Assembly (NCBI GenBank): GCA_013791765.1
Contig: VMTC01000015.1
Location: 1 to 55,182, forward strand
Direction of reading: 5' to 3'
Source: Rhodoferax sp.
GTDB lineage: Bacteria; Pseudomonadota; Gammaproteobacteria; Burkholderiales; Burkholderiaceae_C
Length of the DNA stretch: 55,182 nt
Shown piece after piece: positions 29,292-38,574 of this stretch (positions within the stretch are counted from its first letter, which is position 1; every line of letters begins with the position of its first letter). The translations under genes and the position numbers were made by a program. The notes under the pieces are model-generated. The model made no database searches. It was given only the letters and a program-made list of their open reading frames with translations, and was not told where the DNA came from.

Positions 29292-30215
29292 TCAGGCATC
29301 CTCGCGAATTTGTCGACCAGTGAGTTTCAGGAACAAGTCCTCCAGATTGGCCGGACGGTGCAGCGTGCGCAGCCGCGGGTAGGCGGCCAGGGCTTGCATC
29401 AGCGGCTTGGCATCGACCGTGTAGAAAAAAACCGTCTCGCCACTGACTTCAACCCGTGCTGCCATCGCTTTGAGGGGCGACTCCACCAGCCCCAGTGCGC
29501 CGGCGCCAAATACTTCGACCACATCGGGCTCCAGATGCTGGGCGATCAAATCACGCGGCGAGCCTTCGGCAATCTTCTTGCCATGGTCGACCACCAGCAG
29601 CCGGTTGCACAGGCGTTCGGCCTCGTCCATGAAGTGCGTGGTCAGCAAGATCGATTTACCCTCGGCCAGCAGCATCTGCAGGCGCTCCCACATGAGGTGG
29701 CGTGCCTGCGGGTCCAGCCCGGTGGTGGGCTCATCGAGCAGCAACAGGCGCGGGTTGTTGACCAGCGCGCGCGCCAGGCTCAAGCGCCGCTTCATGCCGC
29801 CCGAGAGCTCGCCTGGCTTGGCGTCGGCCTTGTGGGTCAGTGATGCAAACTGCAGCAGCGCCGGGATGCGCTCCTTGATCTGCGCCGCTCTCATGCCGAA
29901 GTAGCGACCATAAACCAACAGATTTTCCGCACACGAAAAATCGGGGTCGAGCGTGTCCATCTGGCTCACCACGCCCAGCTGCGCCTTGATGGCGAGCGCG
30001 TCACGCGGCATCTGCAGGCCAAACGCCGTGACCAGCCCGCCATCGGGCACGGTCAGGCCCAGGCACATGCGAATGGTGGTGGTTTTGCCCGCGCCGTTGG
30101 GGCCGATCACGCCCAGGCACTCGCCCGGTGCGATCTCAAAAGACATGTCGCTCACTACTGTGGCATCACCGTAGCGTTTGACCAGATGTTGGACGGATAG
30201 GATGGATTCAGTCAT
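29292..30215 (-). CDS. NodI-like ABC exporter ATP-binding protein
   Basis: The 307-residue ATPase has Walker [10 protein letters not shown] at residues 38-46, signature LSGGM at 137-141, Walker B with DEPTTGLD at 161-168 and switch histidine in LLTTHFMDEAERLC. The stretch QMDTLDPDFSCAENLLVYGRYFG is characteristic of NodI-type proteins. The permease gene follows five bases after its stop. The pair forms a half-transporter ABC-2 exporter. Confidence 0.88.
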   Translation of the reverse strand: MTESILSVQHLVKRYGDATVVSDMSFEIAPGECLGVIGPNGAGKTTTIRMCLGLTVPDGGLVTAFGLQMPRDALAIKAQLGVVSQMDTLDPDFSCAENLLVYGRYFGMRAAQIKERIPALLQFASLTHKADAKPGELSGGMKRRLSLARALVNNPRLLLLDEPTTGLDPQARHLMWERLQMLLAEGKSILLTTHFMDEAERLCNRLLVVDHGKKIAEGSPRDLIAQHLEPDVVEVFGAGALGLVESPLKAMAARVEVSGETVFFYTVDAKPLMQALAAYPRLRTLHRPANLEDLFLKLTGRQIREDA

Positions 30216-30323
30216 GAGTGGAATTGTGGCTGAGCGATTTCATGAAATTTTTCTACACGAGTGTGTCATTGCCGCACAAGTCTGGCGAACGTGGGCTTGA
30301 AGCTGTCGATGCAGCTGCGGTCT

Positions 30324-30728
30324 TCAGATGGCAGGCGAGATGACATTTAACGATGCAAAGTAATTGCGAAAGAATCCAGCCTCATTGGTCAGTAGCGCAT
30401 CGGCTTGCACAATGGCGTGGGCCCCGATCAAGAAGTCGGGGGCGACGCGCTCACGTGGCCCCTTGTTGCGCGCATAGCTGCGCATGATGCGAGCAGCTAC
30501 CAGCGCGGCCTCCATGGACAACGGGTCGTGGTCAATTTGGCACGCCTGTAAAAAGTCTCGCAAATCCTGCTCGTCAGAAAAATACCGCCCCAGCTCAGCC
30601 ACCACCACCGCGCAGACACACAGACTGCCGTGGGCCAGTGCCTGTTCTAACGCAGTCTGAGCGGCAGGCGCGCCGGGCGCACCCTTGACAATATCAAACA
30701 AGACGCTTGAATCCACAGCGGTTTTCAT
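30324..30728 (-). CDS. vapC: PIN-domain toxin (VapC type)
   Basis: The 134-residue PIN protein has acidic residues expected of the metal site at D6 (MKTAVDSSVLFD), E45 (VVVAELGRYF) and D98 (VAPDFLIGAHA), plus the late LLTNEAGFF motif. VapC toxins cut specific RNAs, often initiator tRNA or rRNA; the target here is unknown. The start overlaps the antitoxin gene by four bases, the usual arrangement. Confidence 0.88.
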   Translation of the reverse strand: MKTAVDSSVLFDIVKGAPGAPAAQTALEQALAHGSLCVCAVVVAELGRYFSDEQDLRDFLQACQIDHDPLSMEAALVAARIMRSYARNKGPRERVAPDFLIGAHAIVQADALLTNEAGFFRNYFASLNVISPAI

Positions 30729-30985
30729 GCTTTGACATTCTCATCTTGCCAAGGCACGGGTCGGCCTCGCAGTTCTGTCAGGGCTTCGTTGGTGGTCAAG
30801 CCGTCATCCAAGGCCTTGCCAACCCAGCGACTCAGGTCAAGTGCCACCTTTTTCTGGATCAATAGCTGCCCATCGACAACGCGAATTTGCAGCTTGGCGC
30901 CAGGTTTGAGGCCAAGCTCGTCACGTGCTTCTTTAGGAATCACAATCTGGCCACGTTCCGCCAGTGTGACGTCGATTACATCCAT
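30725..30985 (-). CDS. vapB: AbrB/SpoVT-type antitoxin (VapB)
   Basis: The 86-residue product has an AbrB-type swapped-hairpin DNA-binding domain (LAERGQIVIPKEARDELGLK, PGAKLQIRVVDG) and a C-terminal tail that should bind the toxin (RWVGKALDDGLTTNEALTEL). AAGGAG lies at good distance from the ATG at 30985. It precedes the PIN toxin with a four-base overlap and probably autoregulates through the upstream repeats. Confidence 0.88.
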   Translation of the reverse strand: MDVIDVTLAERGQIVIPKEARDELGLKPGAKLQIRVVDGQLLIQKKVALDLSRWVGKALDDGLTTNEALTELRGRPVPWQDENVKA

Positions 30986-31008
30986 TGCGTACTCCTTAAG
31001 TTGAGAAA

Positions 31009-31040
31009 ATTAGTATGCATTAATTAGTATGAATACTCAA
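31009..31040 (-). promoter_or_regulatory. vapBC promoter overlapped by operator repeats
   Basis: On the minus strand TTGAGT (31035-31040) and CATACT (31012-31017) are spaced 17 bases apart, each matching four of six consensus positions of sigma-70 boxes. Overlapping them are two direct copies of ATTAGTATG (31009-31017, 31023-31031) and the palindrome AGTAT-GA-ATACT (31026-31037). Autorepression by the antitoxin complex is the natural reading. Confidence 0.55.
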
Positions 31041-31151
31041 GTACGAAATCATATTCAGCAATTTGGCACTGAGTTTCACTCTGGCGGGCACCCCACAGAA
31101 GGCGCCAAGGCAATGTGCGCCGTCCCTGCCTAAAATTGGTTCACCTTTTAA

Positions 31152-32420
<1,269 letters not shown>

Positions 32421-32426
32421 GCTTTA

Positions 32427-32492
32427 TGCTTTCATATTTATAGCTAGTCGCGCTTATTTGACGAGGGCTAGAGCCTGGTTTCTTATAAATTG
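32427..32492 (+). repeat. Dispersed repeat copy F, downstream of purT
   Basis: Reads through TATAGCTAGTCGCGCTTATT, then GACGAGGGCTAGAGCCTGG and TTTCTTATAAATTG. With copy G it is the clearest example of the consensus. Confidence 0.85.
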
Positions 32493-32504
32493 AAAGAGCT
32501 AATC

Positions 32505-32521
32505 CCCCGGCTTTGCCAGGG
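32505..32521 (-). terminator. Possible terminator of the copper operon
   Basis: On the minus strand CCCTGGC and GCCGGGG pair over seven positions (one G-T) around an AAA loop, six bases past the stop of the CusF-like gene. The following sequence GATTAGCTCTTTC is only moderately T-rich. Confidence 0.4.
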
Positions 32522-32526
32522 AGAAA

Positions 32527-32868
32527 TTACTTGCTGGGCTGTAGGTCTGTGACGATCATCTGCCCATTTTCGTGAATGACCATGAAGCGCACCTTGTCGC
32601 CTGCCTTGACTTTGTCGAGCATGGACTTGTCCTTGGCCACAAAAACCATGGTCATTGGCGGCATCTCCAGGTGTTTGATCTCGCCATGCCGGATGGTGAG
32701 CTTGCCCGCTTCTTTGTCGATTTTTCGAACTTCTCCGTCGGTCAAGCCGGGCTTGGCAGACATCGCCATGGCGTCTTGATCTGGGGACGTTTGTGCGAGC
32801 ACTGCCCCTGAAAACAGCGATGACAGGGCGATGGCGGTTGCCAACAGCAAGGGTTTGGTTTGTTTCAT
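32527..32868 (-). CDS. CusF-like periplasmic copper-binding protein
   Basis: The 113-residue product has a Sec signal peptide ending near AVLAQ and a CusF-type OB-fold domain (GEVRKIDKEAGKLTIRHGEI, then MPPMTMVFVAKDKSML). The ligand histidine and the two methionines of the PMTM motif are present. The tryptophan that stacks on Cu(I) in E. coli CusF is replaced (EMPPMTM), as in CusF-like domains attached to CusB/SilB proteins. It probably buffers or passes on periplasmic copper. It is the last gene of the operon beginning at 36181. Confidence 0.85.
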   Translation of the reverse strand: MKQTKPLLLATAIALSSLFSGAVLAQTSPDQDAMAMSAKPGLTDGEVRKIDKEAGKLTIRHGEIKHLEMPPMTMVFVAKDKSMLDKVKAGDKVRFMVIHENGQMIVTDLQPSK

Positions 32869-32920
32869 GATGGATGTCCTGAGAAAAGTGATGGCCCCGG
32901 CAAGGCGCAGTGATCGGAAG

Positions 32921-33424
32921 CTACTTGGCGGCGACGATGACCTGGCCCTTCATGCCGGCGTCGAAGTGACCCGGGTGCAGACAGGCGAAGTCGACAGCGG
33001 TGGTTTTTGTAAATTGCCAGATCACTTCGCCCTGCTTGCCGGGTGCCAGACTGATCTTGTTGGGCTCGTCGTGCTCCATGTCGGGGAACTTCTTCATGAC
33101 TTCATAGTGTTCCAGCAATTCCTGTTGAGTTCCCAGGCTGAATTCATGTTTGACGCTGTCGGTGTTTTTCAGGACGAAGCGGATCGTCTCGCCCTTTTTC
33201 ACCTTGATTTCAGAGGGTTTGAAGCGCATGCCGCTGGCCATTTCCACATGGACCGTGCGGCTGACCTTGGACGCGACGCCGGGCTTGCCAATGGGCGAGT
33301 CGCCATGCCCGCCACCATGTCCGCCACCATGCGCGCCTGCGGCTAATGCCGCAGAAGCCGCTGCAAGCAAGGCGATGGCAACCAATGTGGAAGACTTAGA
33401 GGGGAGAAGTTTTGAAAATTTCAT
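32921..33424 (-). CDS. Periplasmic cupredoxin
   Basis: The 167-residue exported protein has a signal peptide (STLVAIALLAAASAALAAG), a His/Gly-rich stretch (HGGGHGGGHGD) and a cupredoxin domain. The blue-copper ligands fit the histidine in SVKHEFSLG and the C-terminal FACLHPGHFDAGMKG, which supplies Cys, His and Met. The start at 33424 gives a proper signal peptide; the frame is open further upstream but that part overlaps the multicopper oxidase gene. It probably carries or stores copper with the oxidase encoded just upstream. Confidence 0.87.
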   Translation of the reverse strand: MKFSKLLPSKSSTLVAIALLAAASAALAAGAHGGGHGGGHGDSPIGKPGVASKVSRTVHVEMASGMRFKPSEIKVKKGETIRFVLKNTDSVKHEFSLGTQQELLEHYEVMKKFPDMEHDEPNKISLAPGKQGEVIWQFTKTTAVDFACLHPGHFDAGMKGQVIVAAK

Positions 33425-33494
33425 GTTTACTTTTTCATTAAAGGTTGATAACGCGGGAGTGAATGGATTCAAGACGGCTGCAACGGTTTTCAGT

Positions 33495-34904
33495 TCAATG
33501 CGACATGCCCGACATACCCGACATGCCTTTGCTGCCGGGCTTGATGGCGCTTGCTGCGGCCGGTGCCGCCTCGGTGCTGCCGCTTGGGCGAGCGGCCTGT
33601 GGCGTGGCGCCATTCCACTCATACGCCACGGTGCCGGCTGGAAAGTTATAGGGTCCAGGGTCGCTGTAGTCCCCCGGTTTCTGGTCTTTGCGCACCTTGA
33701 ATACCGTGAACATGCCGCCCATTTCCAGCGGACCAAACTGACCCGTGCCAGTCATCATGGGGGCTGTGTTGTCGGGGATGGGCATCTGCATCTCACCCAT
33801 GTCGGCCATGCCGCGTTCGCCCATCAGCATGTAGTCGGGCGCGACCTTCTGAATCTTGCCGACCAGGCCACGGTGGTCCACGCCAATCATGGTCGGTACC
33901 GCGTGGCCCATGGCGTTCATGGTGTGGTGGCTCTTGTGGCAGTGCATGGCCCAGTCGCCTTCTTCATCGGCAACCAGCTCAATCTGGCGCATCTGCCCCA
34001 CCGCCACATCCGTGGTGACTTCGTACCAGCGCGTGCTGGGCGGGGTCGGGCCGCCGTCGGTGCCGGTCACCAGAAACTCGTGGCCATGCAAGTGGATCGG
34101 GTGGTTGGTCATGGTGAGGTTGCCCACCCGTATACGCACGCGGTCGTTCAGCCGCACATTCAGGGTGTCGATGGCCGGGAAAACGCGGCTGTTCCAGCAC
34201 CAGATGTTGAAGTCCGTCATGGTGTTGATCTTGGGCGTCTTGCTGCCGGGTTCCACGTCAAACGCGTTGAGCAAAAAGCAAAAATCGCGGTCCACCTCGC
34301 TGATGTGGGGGTGTTTGGCCTTGGGGTGGGTCACCCACATGCCCATCATGCCCATGGCCATTTGCACCATTTCATCCGCGTGGGGGTGGTACATGAAGGT
34401 GCCCGGGCGACGCGCCTCGAACTCGTAGACAAAGGTTTTGCCCACAGGAATGGCGCGTTGCGTGAGCCCGCCGACACCATCCATGCCGCTGGGCAGGCGC
34501 TGGCCGTGCCAGTGGATGGTGGTGTGCTCGGGCAACTTGTTGGTGACAAAAATGCGCACGCGGTCGCCTTCAACCACCTCGATGGTCGGGCCCGGGCTCT
34601 GGCCGTTGTAGCCCCACATGTTGACCTTGAATCCCGGGGACACCTCGCGCACCACCGGTTCGGCCACCAGGTGGAATTCCTTGACGCCGCTGTTCATGCG
34701 CCAGGGCAAGGTCCAGCCGTTCAGGGTGACCACCGGGTTGTAGGGTCGGCCGGTGGTCGGGACCAGCGGAGGTGCGGTTGCCACCGAGGTCTGGATCACC
34801 GGCTCGGGCAGGCCGGCCAGCGCCGAACGCGCCACGGCCAGGCCAGCCACCGAGGCGGCGGCCCCTGCAAAAAATTGTCGACGTGAGTTGAGGTTCATGT
34901 GCAT
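33495..34904 (-). CDS. Periplasmic multicopper oxidase (CopA-like)
   Basis: The 469-residue enzyme has a twin-arginine signal (NSRRQFFAGAAASVAGLAVA) and all four copper-binding motifs: HWHG at 131-134, HPHADE from 173, HPIHLHGH at 268-275 and HCHKSHHTM at 321-329. Such enzymes oxidise Cu(I) to the less toxic Cu(II). The tail is Met/Gly/Ser-rich (GMSGMSGMSH), a likely extra copper-binding segment. Start choice: AGGA precedes both the ATG at 34904 (4 bases) and the one at 34898 (10 bases); the second may be the real one. The ribosome site lies just outside the inverted-repeat element at 34917-35077. Confidence 0.9.
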   Translation of the reverse strand: MHMNLNSRRQFFAGAAASVAGLAVARSALAGLPEPVIQTSVATAPPLVPTTGRPYNPVVTLNGWTLPWRMNSGVKEFHLVAEPVVREVSPGFKVNMWGYNGQSPGPTIEVVEGDRVRIFVTNKLPEHTTIHWHGQRLPSGMDGVGGLTQRAIPVGKTFVYEFEARRPGTFMYHPHADEMVQMAMGMMGMWVTHPKAKHPHISEVDRDFCFLLNAFDVEPGSKTPKINTMTDFNIWCWNSRVFPAIDTLNVRLNDRVRIRVGNLTMTNHPIHLHGHEFLVTGTDGGPTPPSTRWYEVTTDVAVGQMRQIELVADEEGDWAMHCHKSHHTMNAMGHAVPTMIGVDHRGLVGKIQKVAPDYMLMGERGMADMGEMQMPIPDNTAPMMTGTGQFGPLEMGGMFTVFKVRKDQKPGDYSDPGPYNFPAGTVAYEWNGATPQAARPSGSTEAAPAAASAIKPGSKGMSGMSGMSH

Positions 34905-34916
34905 GGTTTCCTGTTA

Positions 34917-35077
34917 GGGATGCGGAAATTGCCTATGTCCCGTTTATGGCAAGCGCTGGCGGGAAGCAGTGCTAGGCGCTGGGAGCGCCGTGTGGCTATG
35001 CCACACAAGCGAGTAGCAACGACGCAATGCGCCCGCCAGTGCTGCCAGAAAGGGGATATTTGGCATTTCCGCATCCC
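34917..35077. mobile_element. MITE-like 161 bp inverted-repeat element in the copper operon
   Basis: The ends GGGATGCGGAAAT and ATTTCCGCATCCC are perfect inverted repeats. The similarity continues inward with a few mismatches for about 50 bases (GCGCTGGCGGG against CCCGCCAGTGC). The centre holds two perfect stem-loops: GGCGCT-GGG-AGCGCC (34975-34989) and GTGTGGC-TAT-GCCACAC (34990-35006). Direct TTA triplets flank both ends (34914-34916, 35078-35080), which may be a 3 bp target duplication; the right one is the stop codon of the TolC-like gene. No open frame encodes a transposase, so it would be non-autonomous. I recall similar sequences from other Comamonadaceae but cannot check this here. 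Confidence 0.7.
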
Positions 35078-36181
35078 TTAGTGCGCAGCGGGTGCGGCAG
35101 CGTCACTGCCACCGCCTAAAGATACAAAACTGTCGGGTTCGCCGCCTTGCAGCACCCATTGCAGGTCGGTCTCGGCGAGCCAGAAGTCACGCTGCGCACC
35201 GATGGCATCAATGGCGGCCTGTGATTGGTTGCGTGCTTCACCTAGCAGATCCCAGACACTGCTCAACATGCCGTTGTAGTGCAGCGTTGTTTCCTCGCTG
35301 ATGAATTCGCGCGTCTTCATCTCATCCCGGCTGCCTTTGGCCAGCGCGTGGCTGGCCTGATAGGCCGCCAACGCCATGTCGATGTTGGCCCGGTTGCGCA
35401 GGCGCTCTGCCTCTGGCAGTTGCGCCTGGATCGCCAGCGCCTTTTTTTGCCATGCATCAAGTGGCACAAGCTGTGGGGGCACCTCTGGCAGGGTTTCGGC
35501 CAGCGTCACGCTGGCGACTGTGCCGGTTAAGCCCAGTGTCTTGACCAGACTGGCCAGGGTCTGGGTCGCCGCATAGTGCGCGCGCGTCAGCTTCATTTTG
35601 GCGGATGACTGCACCAGTTGCACGCGGGCTTGTTGCAGCGCGCTCCAGTTGCCCACCTTCACCATGCGTTGGCCGAGTTCGCTCGCTGCGTCGGCCGCGT
35701 CCATAATGGCTTGGTAGGCTGGCACCGCCTGGCGCGCGGCAAGCGCCTGCAACCAGGCTTTTCTGGCTTGCACGGCCACGTGCAACACCTCGTCCATGTC
35801 ATCCACCTTGCGCTGCAGGCCTGGATCAACTTCGGTCCAATGACCCGAAGCGACAAGTTCCACATTGGCCGCGCCGAGACGAGCCAGCGAAGGCGCCAAA
35901 TCGCGATGATTACGCCAGGCCTGACGAGTGACATCCTCGACCGTCAACAGCTTGAGCCCCTCTGCGACCGGGCTCTGAACCGCCTGAGGCGGCACATTCG
36001 CTTGCTCCCATTTCAGTACGTCCGCGTGGCCCCGTTTGAGTGAGCCAACCGTGTCGTTGGCATTTCGCCAGGTTTGCTCAACGCCAGATGAGCTGGTCTG
36101 TGCTGACAATGTCAATGGGGTCGACAGGAGGCCAAAAAGCATGAGCGGCCACACATGACTTGGTTTAAATTTGAAAGTCAC
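35078..36181 (-). CDS. TolC-family outer membrane protein of the copper operon
   Basis: The 367-residue exported protein (signal near residues 10-27, LMLFGLLSTPLTLSAQ) is rich in long helices (DDMDEVLHVAVQARKAWLQA, MKLTRAHYAATQTLASLVKT), as expected for a TolC/outer-membrane-efflux fold. It is shorter than usual TolC proteins (about 420-480) and divergent, so an actual channel role is uncertain. It starts at GTG with AGGA about nine bases upstream. As first gene before the multicopper oxidase it matches copper clusters of other betaproteobacteria. Its stop codon abuts the inverted-repeat element. Confidence 0.7.
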   Translation of the reverse strand: MTFKFKPSHVWPLMLFGLLSTPLTLSAQTSSSGVEQTWRNANDTVGSLKRGHADVLKWEQANVPPQAVQSPVAEGLKLLTVEDVTRQAWRNHRDLAPSLARLGAANVELVASGHWTEVDPGLQRKVDDMDEVLHVAVQARKAWLQALAARQAVPAYQAIMDAADAASELGQRMVKVGNWSALQQARVQLVQSSAKMKLTRAHYAATQTLASLVKTLGLTGTVASVTLAETLPEVPPQLVPLDAWQKKALAIQAQLPEAERLRNRANIDMALAAYQASHALAKGSRDEMKTREFISEETTLHYNGMLSSVWDLLGEARNQSQAAIDAIGAQRDFWLAETDLQWVLQGGEPDSFVSLGGGSDAAAPAAH

Positions 36182-36257
36182 TATTTAACTTCCTTTTGAT
36201 ATGGATCAAACATTTCTCATTGTGCGGGTTGACGAGTGTCATTTGCATGTCTAGAAA

Positions 36258-36273
36258 ATTACAAAACCGTAAT
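36258..36273. promoter_or_regulatory. Candidate CopR/CusR-type operator
   Basis: ATTAC and GTAAT are separated by six bases (AAAACC), 77-92 bases upstream of the first copper gene. The layout resembles boxes bound by copper-responsive OmpR-type regulators. No such regulator is encoded in the window, so this rests on motif and position only. Confidence 0.45.
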
Positions 36274-36879
36274 CTTCATCAATGATGTGCTGGGGCGCCA
36301 CCAGAATTCTTGCCAAGATAGGGCGCTTTTTGCACGAACCGTTGCCACGACCGCTATCCGACGGAATACTTTGCAGAAAATTGCCGCGTCAGATTTGACC
36401 GGCGAGCGGCAGTCGTTCGTAACCGACAGCAACCGGCGCTGCATTGCGGGTAGAAAACGCCTGCGTCAACGCCAAGTTGACAGTGTCGATAGGTGAAGTC
36501 GCACGCAGCGTGATTTTAGTGCTCATAAATACGTAGCTATATGCGCTTATTCGACGTGGGCTAGAGCCTGTTTTTTCATAAATTTTGGTGAGTTCAGGGC
36601 CTTTGTCCGGGTTTCAATCTACTGATGCGCCAACCCGATACCGGCCATTGAATTCACGACCAAATATTCACCAGAGTGACGGCTTTGTAAGCTGGGGATG
36701 CTCTGCATAACGATCAGCGATCATCAGCACGAGGCCTCGCATCTTCTATGCGGTAAGGGTTGTGCCAGGACCGATTGGAAAGATGCCGCAGCGGGCGCAA
36801 CACGGGTCAATGCCACCGGCCAGAATTTGATTTTGTATCGACTATTTGGTGGAAATCCAAAGGTTCTGCTGCTTCCCGG
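36274..36879. other. Gene-poor region between the copper operon and the Hen1-like gene
   Basis: About 600 bases. Apart from repeat copy G, I see no gene. An 86-codon frame on the plus strand (36236-36496) and a shorter one at 36698-36961 have compositions unlike neighbouring proteins and no ribosome site. The stretch at 36340-36480 might be decayed coding sequence, but nothing is recognisable. Confidence 0.4.
36521..36586 (+). repeat. Dispersed repeat copy G, intergenic
   Basis: Reads through TACGTAGCTATATGCGCTTA, then TTCGACGTGGGCTAGAGCC and TGTTTTTTCATAAATTTT. It is one of the best-preserved copies. Confidence 0.85.
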
Positions 36880-37488
36880 TCACAGCGCCTCTAGCGCCAC
36901 GAAGCGCGCCATCTGGCTCGAACTGCCCCGCACCGGGTCGGGTGGACCCAGGTCGGTGTAACTCACGCTGTAGCCGTGGCGCAGGGCCACGCCAGCGGCC
37001 CAATGCTGAAACTGCGCGCGGCTCCACTCAAAGTGGTGGCCGGGATGGCGTTTGCGCCCGGCCTGCATGCCATGCAGCAGGTTGTATTCCTGATTCGGGG
37101 TGGTCACCAGCACCAGGCCCGGGTGCATGCTGGCGAACACGGCGCGCTCCACTCGGGGCAGGTGGCCGGGCTCGATGTGCTCGATGGTTTCGAGCAGCAC
37201 AGCGGCATCGAAACCCGTCAATTCCCGATCCACCTCTGCAAACGAGCCCAGGCGAACCGCCAGCCGAGGTTCGGGTCGCAGCCAGTCCAGGCCCAGCGCC
37301 AAGCGCGCGTCCGCCAGCGCCCGTTCATCAATGTCGATGCCAAGCAGCCGCACAAACTGCGGATGCAGGCGCAGGCGCAGCAGCAGTTCGCCCGGTCCGC
37401 AACCCAAATCCAGCACACTGTTGGCGCCGCTGGCCAGCAGCGTGCTCACCACCGTGTCCAGTCGCTCGTGGTGCAATGAGGTCGCCAA
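36880..37488 (-). CDS. Hen1-like RNA 3'-terminal ribose 2'-O-methyltransferase (methyltransferase domain only)
   Basis: The 202-residue SAM-dependent methyltransferase has motif I VLDLGCGPGELLLRL (about 25-39) and the acidic IDIDE. It also has the residues that bind the metal in Hen1 enzymes: E100, E103 and H104 in LLETIEHIEPGHL, and a histidine cluster in RHPGHHFEWSRAQFQ (H148-H152). TTPNQEYN and the C-terminal PPDPVRGSSSQMARF also match Hen1. Hen1 methylates the 2'-OH at RNA 3' ends; in bacteria it usually has an additional N-terminal half and is paired with the repair enzyme Pnkp. Both are missing here. Start is TTG at 37488, three bases past the LysR gene stop. Confidence 0.75.
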   Translation of the reverse strand: MATSLHHERLDTVVSTLLASGANSVLDLGCGPGELLLRLRLHPQFVRLLGIDIDERALADARLALGLDWLRPEPRLAVRLGSFAEVDRELTGFDAAVLLETIEHIEPGHLPRVERAVFASMHPGLVLVTTPNQEYNLLHGMQAGRKRHPGHHFEWSRAQFQHWAAGVALRHGYSVSYTDLGPPDPVRGSSSQMARFVALEAL

Positions 37489-37491
37489 GGG

Positions 37492-38457
37492 TCAGTCCGC
37501 AGGGTGGGGTTCTTCGCTCTGGGCCTCTTCCAGCAGCCAGGTTCGAAATGCCTGGACCGCCGGGCGGGCGGCGATGGCCTGCGGTACAACCACATAGTAA
37601 GCAAAGTTCTGCGCTACAGCGATATCGAAAGGGGCCACCAGTCTGCCTTGGGCGATGGCCGTCGCCACCAGGGGTTTTGACGCCAGCGCAACGCCCAAAC
37701 CATCAAGCGCCGCCACGTAGACCAACCCCGAGTCGCTGAAGTGCGGCCCGCGCTGGCTGTCAACATCGGTCACGCCCGCGAGCCGGAACCAGTCATCCCA
37801 GCTCGGTCCGCCGTGCTCGCCGGCGCCCACCTTGTCATGCAAAAGAACTTGGTAGCGCATGTCGGACGGCACCCGCAAGGGCGCATTGGCTTGAAGCAGC
37901 TTGGGGCTGCAAACGGCGATGTAATCCGAGCCAAACATTCGATCCACCTGAAAGCCGGGGTAAGACCCGACACCAAAGCGGATCACCACCACGGCGTCTT
38001 CCTGGCGCAAGTCCATGTTGTCCAGCGCGGTCGTGTCGAGCGCCTGGGAGCCATCGATGGTACTCAGAGAACGAATCACATGCAGGCTCGCCGACGGCTC
38101 AGCCAGGGCAAAGCGGCGCAGCCGGGGCACCAGCCATCGGGTTGCAAACGAGGGCGGCAACACGACGATCAAGCGCCCCTGGCTGACGCGCTCATGGGCG
38201 CTCTCTACCGCAGCGCAAAAGCATACCAGCCCCTCGCGCACCTTGGGCAGCATCGCCTCCCCCTGCGGCGTAAGTTCCAAAGCTCGCGTGAGCCTATGAA
38301 ACAAGGGGAAGTCAAGAAACTCTTCCAGCAACTTAATCTGGTGGCTCACGGCAGTCGGTGTGACCGACAGCTCCAGCGCTGCATTCTTAAAGCTCAGGTG
38401 CCGCGCAGCTGCCTCAAAGGCACGCAAGGCATTCAGGGGCGGCAGACGGTAAGACAT
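37492..38457 (-). CDS. LysR-family transcriptional regulator (GcvA-like)
   Basis: The 321-residue regulator starts MSYRLPPLNALRAFEAAARH at 38457. It has the N-terminal winged helix-turn-helix (FKNAALELSVTPTAVSHQIK) and a periplasmic-binding-protein-like effector domain (RLIVVLPPSFATRWLVPRL). The opening matches the GcvA/AmpR-like branch. It lies just upstream of the Hen1-like gene on the same strand and diverges from the small gene at 38575; either could be its target. The effector is unknown. Confidence 0.88.
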   Translation of the reverse strand: MSYRLPPLNALRAFEAAARHLSFKNAALELSVTPTAVSHQIKLLEEFLDFPLFHRLTRALELTPQGEAMLPKVREGLVCFCAAVESAHERVSQGRLIVVLPPSFATRWLVPRLRRFALAEPSASLHVIRSLSTIDGSQALDTTALDNMDLRQEDAVVVIRFGVGSYPGFQVDRMFGSDYIAVCSPKLLQANAPLRVPSDMRYQVLLHDKVGAGEHGGPSWDDWFRLAGVTDVDSQRGPHFSDSGLVYVAALDGLGVALASKPLVATAIAQGRLVAPFDIAVAQNFAYYVVVPQAIAARPAVQAFRTWLLEEAQSEEPHPAD

Positions 38458-38574
38458 AGCTGAGTTTTTGTTATCTGTCGCATGAGAATTGATCGCTTGT
38501 TGCATTGCAGCATTGAAACTATCGTAGCACTGTGTCCCCAAAAAGGACGTTTATTAAGGAAAGGATCCAACATC

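Noticed and set aside
36236-36496. 86-codon plus-strand frame in the copper operon upstream region
   Set aside because: No ribosome site, no recognisable family, and it would cover the candidate operator.
36698-36961. 87-codon plus-strand frame running into the 3' end of the Hen1-like gene
   Set aside because: Atypical composition and antisense overlap with a supported gene.
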